This document shows, one piece after another, positions 5,069-11,316 of a stretch of DNA of 13,555 nt. The notes under the pieces are model-generated. The model was given only the letters and a program-made list of their open reading frames with translations, did no database searches and had not been told where the DNA came from. Origin of the DNA: Candidatus Jorgensenbacteria bacterium (GTDB lineage Bacteria; Patescibacteriota; Minisyncoccia; UBA6257; GWB1-50-10); assembly GCA_016234345.1 (NCBI GenBank), contig JACRFG010000079.1:1-13555 (forward strand). Reading direction: 5' to 3'. The position numbers and the translations under genes are program-made. Numbering within the stretch: the stretch's first letter is position 1; each line of letters begins with the position of its first letter.

Positions 5069-7516
5069 CTAAAGAGTTACAATTCCGATCAAGGTGTCGC
5101 CAGTCTCGAGATTTATAATTCGGACTCCTTGCGTTGAGCGGCCAGCCAGTCTTACCTCAGAGAGTTTGGTTCGGAGGGCCTGCCCTTTTTTGGAAAACGC
5201 GAGCACTTCTTCGGTTCCGACGCCGACAACGTGTGCGCTTATCACCTCCCCGGTTTTTTCGGTAACTTTAGCCGATCGAAGTCCCTTTCCGCCACGCCGC
5301 TGCAATTTATATTCCTTGAGTGACGTTTGCTTGCCGAATCCTTTGGACATTAAAACAAGAAGACGCTGTTCTTTGGGTGCGGCTTCTCCTTTTCTAATTA
5401 TATCAAGCCCGGCGATATAATCGCCGCGGCCAATCTGCATTCCTCGGACTCCTGAAGCGGTGCGACTCATTGGTCGCGCTTCGCGTTCTTTAAATCTGAT
5501 ACTTAAGCCCTTGGCTGAAACGAGCATAATTTCATCTTCCCCGCTCGATGTTTTGACCCATCGGAGTGAGTCATCCTTTTTCAAGTTTATGGCAATTATG
5601 CCAGTGCGTCGGACATTGGAAAAATCTTTGACTTGGCTTCTTTTTACCAACCCATTTGTAGTGGCCATAACCAGGAATGATGGAGCTTTAATTTTTGGAT
5701 AGCTTACTATAGCACTCACTTTTTCTTCGGCTGGAAGAGTTAGGAAGTTATGAATCGATTTGCCGCGAGCAGTACGTGCGGCAGCCGGGATTTCGTAAGC
5801 CTCGGTTTGGAAAACCCGTCCGCGGTCGGTGAAGAATAACACCCGGTCATGGCTGTGAGCAGTTATTAATTCCTGAATCTGATCTTCTTCTTTGAGTTCA
5901 AAACCTATCAAGCCTTTGCCACCTCGCGCCTGGGCTTTAAAAGAAGTTGGCAGCATCCGTTTGATGTATCCGTCGCGAGAAAGGGTGAGTATTACATCTT
6001 CTTCTGGTATCAAGTCCTCTTCTTTGAATTCCTTAAGGCCGCTTTGTATTAGTTTTGTTTTTCGTTCATCGCCGAAATTTTGTTTGATCTCTATAAGCTC
6101 CTCTTTTATGAGTCCGGCTATTTTAGACGGGTGTTTAAGTATGAGTGAGAGATGAGCAATAAGTTTTTTCTTTTCAACAAGTTCGTCTTCAAGTTTTTTT
6201 TGTTCCAAGTGAACCAAAGATTGAAGACGCATTTCGAGAATCGCATTGGCTTGAATCACGGTTAGTTTGAATTGTTTGATTAGGTTGGCTTCGGCATTCC
6301 CGCGGTCTTTGGATTTTTTGATTGTAGCGATTACTTTATCGATTGAATGAAGGGCAATAATAAGTCCTTCGAGTATATGCGCTCGTTCTTCGGCCCGTTT
6401 CAAATCAAAAGCGGTTCGGCGACGGATGACATTGGTACGATGGTCAAGATAGTGTTTCAACACTTCTTTAAGAGACAACACTTGCGGTTGCAAGCCGTCT
6501 ACGAGCGCGAGCATGTTGAAGTAGAAATTTTTCTGGAGTTCAGTGTATTCGTATAGTTGGTTTACGACTTTTTGCGGAACACTTGATGAGGAAAGATCTA
6601 TGACGATGCGTATGCCTTCGCGATTCGATTCGTCGCGAATATCTTTGATGCCTTCTATTTTTTTTGATTGAACAAGCTCGGCCATTTTAGTTATAAGATC
6701 AGCCTTATTTACCTGATAAGGTATTTCGCTTATTAGAAGCTGATGACTACCCCGTTTTCCTTCTTCGACTTCAATAACCCCGCGAGCAGTAACCGATCCT
6801 TTGCCGGTTGTATAGGCGGTCTCGATTGCGCTTGCGTCATAAATAACTCCGCCTGTTGGGAAGTCCGGTCCGGGTACGAACTTGAGGAGTTCTTTCGAAG
6901 AAGCGTCGGGGTGATCGATGAGATGCGTGGTGGCATTTATAACCTCGGTTAGATTGTGAGGCGGGATTGAGGTAGCCATACCAACGGCAATACCAACGGT
7001 GCCGTTTATAAGCAAGTTGGGTAATTTGGCCGGAAGAAATTTTGGTTCTTCGCGTGAGCCGTCGTAGTTCGCGTGCCAATCGACAGTTTCTTTATCGATA
7101 TCTATCAGAAGTTCTTCGGCTATTTTGGAAAGCTTGGCTTCGGTGTAACGCATAGCTGCCGGCGGATCACCGTCTAAGGAAACCCAGTTTCCTTGTCAGT
7201 CTACGAGCGAGTAGCGTAAAGAGAATTCTTGGGCCATACGAGCTAATGCGTCATAAACCGCCATATCGCCGTGGGGGTGGTAGCGGCCGAGAACTGTGCC
7301 GACTACGGTCGCTGATTTTCTAAGTTTAGCGTTGGCTTTAAGTCCCTCTTCCCACATAGCCCATAGTATGCGTCGTTGAACTGGTTTTAAACCGTCGCGT
7401 ACGTCAGGCAGTGCACGAGAAACTATTACTGACATGGCGTAATCGAGATAGGAGTCGCGAAGTTCGTCAGTAATTTCCCGCGGTTCTACGTTTTTTGATT
7501 CGATGGTTTTATCCAT
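5069..7516 (-). CDS. gyrA: DNA gyrase subunit A, reading frame interrupted by one in-frame TGA at a conserved glycine
   Basis: The frame encodes about 815 positions of GyrA, the subunit that cuts and rejoins DNA during supercoiling. The start is typical: EITDELRDSYLDYAMSVIVSRALPDVRDGLKPVQRRI. The HPHGD motif (80-84), the catalytic tyrosine in AAMRYTEAKL (Y124), the TSIPPHNL tower region, the coiled coil (about 350-480) and a C-terminal propeller follow. The propeller contains the gyrase-specific box QRRGGKG, so it is not ParC. The TGA at 7198-7196 stands where other GyrAs have the Gly of the D-G-Q-G-N motif (E. coli G105). Both sides remain in frame and well conserved. Without recoding the product is a 106-residue fragment; an ATG at 7153 could restart translation just before Y124. 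Residue 85, the E. coli S83 position, is Met. The gene starts 8 bases after the membrane protein gene and its own stop is TAG. Confidence 0.93.
7196..7198 (-). other. In-frame TGA codon within gyrA (codon 107)
   Basis: The codon order is RYSLVD, TGA, QGNWVSLDGD. The family consensus at the TGA is glycine, and GGA becomes TGA by one base change (plus-strand 7198 c to a). No other identified gene in the window has an internal in-frame TGA. It could be a sequencing or assembly error, a real nonsense mutation, or a recoded codon. Confidence 0.9.
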
Positions 7517-7524
7517 ATAAAACT

Positions 7525-7938
7525 TTATGGCAATTTAGTTACTGGCAAGGGTGGTGGTATTTTTAGTTCGAAGTTTGGTTCAGTCGGTTTTATAGCAAAA
7601 TCATTAGTTTCTTTTGTTTGTTTATTTAAGCTTCCTAAGCTGTGCGTGAGTTCGTCCTTTAATTTAGTCATATCGGCGCCCAAATCTTTTTTAATTTGTG
7701 TAAATCCGCGGCTCAAGGTAGCCCAGAAAGATTCTTTTTGAATATCTTCTCTTTCTTCGTTAGCTTGAGGAGTGATGCGAGGGAGGGTGACGTTTACGTA
7801 TGTAACCCAGAGCATGAGAATAGCGACCATAAGAGTGCCTGATGCGGCAATGAGCCAGCGTTTTTTGCGGTCTTCGGGAGCTCTTTGGAGTCCTCGCACG
7901 TATTGCCGAGTTTCCGTGGTAAGTTTATTTAGATTCAT
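7525..7938 (-). CDS. Hypothetical single-pass membrane protein
   Basis: A 137-residue protein that I do not recognise. The N terminus is basic and polar (1-27, RAPEDRKKRW), followed by one membrane helix (about 28-48). The outward-facing part is charged and probably helical or coiled (60-110, with repeated acidic/lysine heptad-like segments such as IKKDLGADMTKLKDEL). It ends in a proline-rich tail (IPPPLPVTKLP). Positive residues before the helix predict an internal N terminus. It lies between the MBL-fold gene (25-base gap) and gyrA (8-base gap), so it is probably co-transcribed with gyrase. Nothing in it suggests a DNA topology role. No SD is visible. It is credible as a gene because of its tight packing, membrane topology and consistent coding character. 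Confidence 0.75.
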   Translation of the reverse strand: MNLNKLTTETRQYVRGLQRAPEDRKKRWLIAASGTLMVAILMLWVTYVNVTLPRITPQANEEREDIQKESFWATLSRGFTQIKKDLGADMTKLKDELTHSLGSLNKQTKETNDFAIKPTEPNFELKIPPPLPVTKLP

Positions 7939-7963
7939 TGATGTTTTTCGAGGTTATCAGCAA

Positions 7964-8557
7964 TTACGATTTTAGCCAAACTACCGTAAGACTACCCGGT
8001 TTTAAATCTTTTTTCTTAACCACTAATTTTTCGTCGGGTTCTTTTTTGGTCACACCCATTTCTTTAAGGAATGTTTTTGGTTCGTCGGTTAGGGATGGAA
8101 TTATAATGCTCGGTTCAATCTGGCGGGAAATTTTGGCTATTTGAGCTTCTGATAAAAACGGCTTGCCGCTTGCCGGGACAATTACAATATCAGTTCCCTT
8201 TAATTCTCCGATAACGTTTGGTGCTGGTTCGCGCTTAAGGAATCCTAAGCAAGCGATCGATAAATCATCGACTGTTATCCGGTAGACCGTTTGCTCGCTT
8301 TTTTCTTTGGCATCGTATCCGGCGCTCCAGCCGCGTACGTGAATGCCTTTTATTTCATATTCGCCCTGATGACTGAGATAGAAAGGCAGTGATGGATTTT
8401 CTTCGGTTCCGGATTTTATTTCGGTTAAGGGCGGGTGAAGCGTGGATATAACAAGGTTCGCTCCGCGTAGGGATCTCAGGTTTACTGGGTCGATGAGAAT
8501 AGTGGTTTCTCCGGAAACCAGCTTAAAGTAATTGTCGCCGTGGTAGGTAATAACCAT
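7964..8557 (-). CDS. MBL-fold (UPF0173-like) protein with a degenerate metal-binding motif
   Basis: A 197-residue protein with the start and core of small metallo-beta-lactamase-fold hydrolases of the UPF0173 type: MVITYHGDNYFKL, TTILIDPVN (18-26), ANLVISTLH (33-41), GEYEIKGIHVRG (65-76), then VYRITVDDLSIACLG and GTDIVIVPAS. In active members the segment after the 'D-(I/L)-V-(I/V)-(I/S)-T' strand carries H-x-H-x-D-H. Here it reads STLHPPLTEIK, with only one His, so the usual two-zinc site is not formed. It may be a structural or binding derivative, or use another site. It is the first gene of the minus-strand operon leading into gyrA and has an extended -10 promoter about 31-60 bases upstream of its ATG. 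No SD is visible. Confidence 0.75.
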   Translation of the reverse strand: MVITYHGDNYFKLVSGETTILIDPVNLRSLRGANLVISTLHPPLTEIKSGTEENPSLPFYLSHQGEYEIKGIHVRGWSAGYDAKEKSEQTVYRITVDDLSIACLGFLKREPAPNVIGELKGTDIVIVPASGKPFLSEAQIAKISRQIEPSIIIPSLTDEPKTFLKEMGVTKKEPDEKLVVKKKDLKPGSLTVVWLKS

Positions 8558-8587
8558 GTAATACAGGAATATTTTGGATTAAACGCT

Positions 8588-8617
8588 TATATATCAGTCT
8601 TTGATTCGTATATTCAA
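8588..8617 (-). promoter_or_regulatory. Promoter of the MBL-gyrA-pilin operon
   Basis: On the minus strand TTGAAT (8617-8612), an 18-base spacer ending in TGA, and TATATA (8593-8588) form an extended -10 sigma70-like promoter. It gives a leader of about 23 bases. It is divergent from the S1 promoter, and the two share the A+T-rich gap between the genes. Confidence 0.55.
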
Positions 8618-8633
8618 TTTATCTTATTTTCCC

Positions 8634-8663
8634 TTGCTTTTCAATGAATCGTTATGCTACTCT
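8634..8663 (+). promoter_or_regulatory. Promoter of the S1 gene; predicts a leaderless transcript
   Basis: TTGCTT (8634-8639) is followed after 18 bases by TACTCT (8658-8663), preceded by TGC as extended -10. The expected start falls at about 8670-8672, on or next to the ATG at 8672. The upstream in-frame ATG at 8654 would lie inside the promoter. Confidence 0.5.
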
Positions 8664-8671
8664 TTACCGCG

Positions 8672-9760
8672 ATGGGTGCACAGAAGAGTACTAACAATAT
8701 TGTTTCTCTGTTGTCTAAGCTTGAACCAGCGGCCTTTTCACTTTTGAAGCCCGGCGATCTTGTCGAGGGCGTGGTTCTCGATAAAGGATCCAACAAACTT
8801 CTTGTTGATTTAGGCAAGCATAGTACCGGCGCTGTTTATCGGAGCGAGCTTCAAGAAGCGCGCGACTTGGTTAAAAATCTAAAAGTGGGAGACATTGTCC
8901 ACGCTAAGGTTATAGAGGTAGATAACCGTGATGGTTATGTAGAGTTGTCGCTTTCCGAGGCCGGCAAACAGAAATCTTGGACAGAAGTATTAGAACTTCG
9001 CGAGAAAGAAGAGCCGATCACTGTTGTTATAGGCGGCTTTAACAGAGGCGGTCTTACGACAAGCATTAAAGGGCTTGGCGCATTTTTGCCGATATCTCAG
9101 CTGGCCCTTGAGCATTATCCCAAAGTTACCGGTGATGACCGAACTGCTCTTTCTCAATCTTTAGAGAAGCTGGTTGGGGCGGAGTTAACTGTAAAAATTA
9201 TTGACGTTAATCCTCGGACTGACAAACTTATAATTTCAGAACGCGAAGCGACCAAAATTTCAACCAAAGAATTGGTTAAAAATTATACGGTGGGCCAGAT
9301 TATTGAAGGTATTGTTTCCGGCATTGCCGACTTCGGCGTGTTTGTTAGGTTTACTGATAATCCCGATGTTGAGGGCTTGGTTCACGCAAGTGAGCTGGAC
9401 CATCGCATTGTTGATAATCCCAAGGAAGTCGTAAAGATCGATGAAGCAGTTAAAGTAAAAATTATTGATATCAAAGACGGCAAAATTTCGCTTTCGCTTA
9501 AAGCCTTACAGGACGATCCCTGGCTTAGCGTGGCTGGCCGTTTCCGTGAGGGAGAATCTGTTTCGGGGAAAGCGTACAGCTTTAATCCTTTCGGCGCGGT
9601 AATTGATCTCGGGGCAGGCATTCAGGGACAACTTCGGGTGACTGAATTCGGCGGAGTTGAAGAGATGAAAAAACAGATTATTCTTAGCAAAGACTACATT
9701 TTTGTAATCGAAAGCTTTGTGCCAGAGGAGCGCCGGATTGTGTTAAAGCTTAAGAAATAA
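8672..9760 (+). CDS. rpsA: Ribosomal protein S1-like, four S1 domains
   Basis: A 362-residue protein (368 from the ATG at 8654) made of four OB-fold S1 RNA-binding repeats. Numbered from 8654, they lie at about 31-103 (PGDLVEGVVLDKGSNKLLVD...VELSLSEA), 119-196 (ITVVIGGFNRGGLTTSIKG), 212-285 (VGQIIEGIVSGIADFGVFV...EGLVHASEL...ISLSLKAL) and 297-367 (EGESVSGKAYSFNPFGAVID...RRIVLKLKK). S1 binds mRNA and helps load it on the 30S subunit. Bacteria with six repeats have the proteobacterial form; four-repeat forms occur in many other phyla. I prefer the ATG at 8672 because the best promoter overlaps 8654 and would make 8672 leaderless. Neither start has an SD. The gene is followed directly by an intrinsic terminator at 9786. 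Confidence 0.88.
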   Translation: MGAQKSTNNIVSLLSKLEPAAFSLLKPGDLVEGVVLDKGSNKLLVDLGKHSTGAVYRSELQEARDLVKNLKVGDIVHAKVIEVDNRDGYVELSLSEAGKQKSWTEVLELREKEEPITVVIGGFNRGGLTTSIKGLGAFLPISQLALEHYPKVTGDDRTALSQSLEKLVGAELTVKIIDVNPRTDKLIISEREATKISTKELVKNYTVGQIIEGIVSGIADFGVFVRFTDNPDVEGLVHASELDHRIVDNPKEVVKIDEAVKVKIIDIKDGKISLSLKALQDDPWLSVAGRFREGESVSGKAYSFNPFGAVIDLGAGIQGQLRVTEFGGVEEMKKQIILSKDYIFVIESFVPEERRIVLKLKK

Positions 9761-9766
9761 GGATAC

Positions 9767-9795
9767 TTGACAGATTCATCGCTCACTGCTATAAT
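9767..9795 (+). promoter_or_regulatory. Perfect consensus sigma70 promoter for the 338-aa orphan gene
   Basis: TTGACA (9767-9772), exactly 17 bases, and TATAAT (9790-9795) match the consensus at all 12 positions with ideal spacing. The -35 box begins 7 bases after the S1 stop codon. The -10 box is inside the S1 terminator palindrome. The predicted start is near 9802, giving a leader of about 60 bases to the SD-led ATG at 9862. Confidence 0.85.
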
Positions 9796-9809
9796 TATAG
9801 CAGTTTTTT
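9786..9809 (+). terminator. Intrinsic terminator of the S1 gene overlapping a promoter -10 box
   Basis: CTGCTATAATTATAGCAG (9786-9803) is a perfect 18-bp palindrome that forms a 7-bp stem with an AATT loop. TTTTTT (9804-9809) follows. It doubles as a possible operator because it covers the -10 box and predicted start of the next promoter. Confidence 0.75.
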
Positions 9810-9848
9810 CGTCATCAAAATAACTAACCGATTCTACAACTTCATTCT

Positions 9849-9854
9849 AAGGAG
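9849..9854 (+). promoter_or_regulatory. Strong Shine-Dalgarno sequence AAGGAG
   Basis: AAGGAG lies seven bases before the ATG at 9862 and fixes that start against the in-frame ATG at 9892. Such a sequence is rare in this window, where most genes lack one. Confidence 0.85.
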
Positions 9855-9861
9855 ATTTTCC

Positions 9862-10878
9862 ATGAATACGACAGCAATTGGTGTTTTCCTCATGATTAAG
9901 GGAGAACACAAAGATTTGATTCAAGAGCTTGGCGAGAAGACCGCGCGTTTGGTTTTCGATCTGTGGCGTCGGCCGGTAACGCAGATTCTTTGCGAACTTA
10001 CCCCGGCGCAGTCCCCGCGCGATGGCGAGTGCCTGTTCGAGGCTTGTCATTCGATTGATCTCGCGGCGACACCGGACATAAGGTTCTGGTTCGAGTTTGA
10101 ACTTCGTGAAACGTTCGATAAGCGTACAAACCTCGCTTCCGTGGTCACGAACCGCGAAGGTAAGCGTTTGGCAACGGCGTTTCACGGACGCGGCAGACGG
10201 TTTGTGAATAACAAGCCCGTGCCGACAGGGTTCGCCCGGTTCCGTACCACGAAGAGTGACTTGGTACTTGTCGAAGTCGGAAAGTATTCCGGCGACGGCA
10301 AGGTTCGCGCGTATCGTCTCGTGACCGAAGGATTGCGTTGTTTCCTTGTGGAACAGAATCTCGGCGTATTCCATGTTGCCGGTTCTACGGTGTACCATAA
10401 TGAGGACATATACAATTTCAAGTGGACATCGGATTCGTTCTCTGGCGAGAAGCAGAAGGAGATCCAGGCGGCGTTTGCTCCGGTAGTGCAAGCGGTGGTC
10501 ACGAAAACCGACCATAACTGTTTCCAGAACTGTTGCGAACCTCACTACGCCATGACGGTGGAAGAGGAACGCGAGTTCAGGAAGCAGATGGCGGATAACC
10601 GTCGCGCGAAGCAGAAGAATCCGAAGACGAACGTGACTCCGACCTCGACGAAGCCCGAAGAGCCGACTGAAATCGTACCGACCGAAATCGTTCCTCCGCC
10701 GGTTTCAGAACCTTCCACAGCCGAAGTCAGTGACAATGACAACGGCAAAGGAAAGGGTAAAAAGCCAAAGGGAGCGACGAAGCGATCAAAGAAGGGTGAT
10801 AACGGAACCGCCAAGAAAACAGACGGTAACGTTGTTACAACCCCGGTCGACGAGCCCACTTCTGTGGCGGCTGGCTGA
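9862..10878 (+). CDS. Unrecognised 338-aa protein with charged low-complexity C-terminal tail
   Basis: I do not recognise a family. Residues 1-230 look globular and soluble, with regular strands (DIRFWFEFELRETF, SDLVLVEVGKYSG, KVRAYRLVTEGLRCFLVE) and a His/Cys cluster DHNCFQNCCEPH (217-228; C220, C224, C225, H218, H228) that could bind metal. Residues 232-253 are a charged helix. Residues 254-338 are disordered: a PTEIV repeat (268-277), then a lysine/glycine-rich stretch (GKGKGKKPKGATKRSKKGD, 295-313) that could contact nucleic acid. There is no signal peptide or membrane helix. Codons are visibly richer in G/C at third positions than in the neighbours. A perfect promoter, a strong SD and a strong terminator frame it as a single, highly expressed transcription unit. 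The stop is TGA; if TGA were read as Gly, the frame would end eight codons later at a TAG. Confidence 0.85.
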   Translation: MNTTAIGVFLMIKGEHKDLIQELGEKTARLVFDLWRRPVTQILCELTPAQSPRDGECLFEACHSIDLAATPDIRFWFEFELRETFDKRTNLASVVTNREGKRLATAFHGRGRRFVNNKPVPTGFARFRTTKSDLVLVEVGKYSGDGKVRAYRLVTEGLRCFLVEQNLGVFHVAGSTVYHNEDIYNFKWTSDSFSGEKQKEIQAAFAPVVQAVVTKTDHNCFQNCCEPHYAMTVEEEREFRKQMADNRRAKQKNPKTNVTPTSTKPEEPTEIVPTEIVPPPVSEPSTAEVSDNDNGKGKGKKPKGATKRSKKGDNGTAKKTDGNVVTTPVDEPTSVAAG

Positions 10879-10911
10879 CAGGATCAGTTGGTAGATCTTT
10901 AGAGTAATAAT

Positions 10912-10945
10912 AAGCCCCACCAAACAATTGTTTGTGTGGGGCTTT
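10912..10945 (+). terminator. Intrinsic terminator after the 338-aa gene
   Basis: AAGCCCCACCAAACAA and TTGTTTGTGTGGGGCTT pair along their length with a single bulged base. The hairpin is followed by TTGCATTTTATTTT. This closes the single-gene unit. Confidence 0.85.
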
Positions 10946-10963
10946 GCATTTTATTTTGATAGC

Positions 10964-10992
10964 TTGCATATCTTATCATTTTGTTGTATTAT
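10964..10992 (+). promoter_or_regulatory. Promoter of the two-gene nuclease-like cassette
   Basis: TTGCAT (10964-10969), 17 bases, and TATTAT (10987-10992) form a good sigma70-type promoter. The leader of about 65 bases contains the 13-base inverted repeat AGGGTTTAACCCT (11019-11031), a possible operator or small hairpin, and GAGGAG before the start codon. Confidence 0.6.
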
Positions 10993-11018
10993 GCATTATA
11001 GCTATTCTTAATTCACTC

Positions 11019-11031
11019 AGGGTTTAACCCT
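11019..11031. repeat. Short inverted repeat in the cassette leader
   Basis: AGGGTT, one T, AACCCT is a perfect inverted repeat about 30 bases before the cassette's first start codon. It is downstream of the predicted transcription start, so it could bind a repressor such as the first gene's product. Its short length makes chance possible. Confidence 0.35.
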
Positions 11032-11064
11032 ATAAAACCGCGTTTGATGAGGAGATACTAGGTA

Positions 11065-11316
11065 ATGAGAATGACCGTGCCGGAGATAGATTCGCTCCAC
11101 GGAAAAGCTACTTCAGCCCTTACCAAGCTTAAAAAGCGAGGTATTGTGCAATCGTTTAAAGTAGAGCGGCCAAAGAAAGACAGTGGTGTTGAGATCGTAT
11201 GTATAAACGCTTCAGGTGATGAAGCGCGGCAGAAATTCCTTGATCTGGATATCTCATGCGACGATATGCGTAAAACGATTGAACAAGCAATGAATATAAG
11301 GAGCAGTACGCTATGA
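11065..11316 (+). CDS. Small hypothetical protein, possibly winged-helix (83 aa)
   Basis: I do not recognise a family. Residues 5-28 (VPEIDSLHGKATSALTKLKKRGIV) could form two helices with the 'L-x-K-L-x-x-R-G-I-V' pattern seen in recognition helices of winged-helix regulators. Residues 29-49 (FKVERPKKDSGVEIVCIN) look like a beta wing, and residues 50-83 like a C-terminal helix. That fold is inference. GAGGAG (11049-11054) lies ten bases before the ATG; a second ATG at 11071 is possible. The TGA stop overlaps the ATG of the next gene (ATGA), so the two are translationally coupled and their products probably work together. The order small-regulator-first, effector-second is usual for toxin-antitoxin-like and restriction-like pairs, but the relation is not shown by the sequence. 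Confidence 0.7.
   Translation: MRMTVPEIDSLHGKATSALTKLKKRGIVQSFKVERPKKDSGVEIVCINASGDEARQKFLDLDISCDDMRKTIEQAMNIRSSTL
11298..11303 (+). promoter_or_regulatory. Shine-Dalgarno sequence of the nuclease-like gene, inside the upstream gene
   Basis: AAGGAG sits nine bases before the ATG at 11313 and within the last codons of the upstream gene. It supports coupled translation and fixes the start at the ATGA overlap. Confidence 0.8.

Noticed and set aside
5094..5420. A 108-codon plus-strand frame opposite the gyrA C-terminal domain, and similar ones at 5460-5702 and 5892-6155.
   Set aside because: All lie antisense to conserved gyrA sequence and have no independent support.
7964..8557. Reading the MBL-fold protein as an active beta-lactamase or RNase.
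   Set aside because: The H-x-H-x-D-H motif is absent, so no hydrolase activity is claimed.
9847..10545. A 232-codon open frame on the minus strand opposite the 338-aa gene, and a second at 10545-10859.
   Set aside because: Both are antisense to a gene with a perfect promoter, SD and terminator. Their length follows from that gene's G/C-rich third positions, and their translations look unstructured with no upstream signals.
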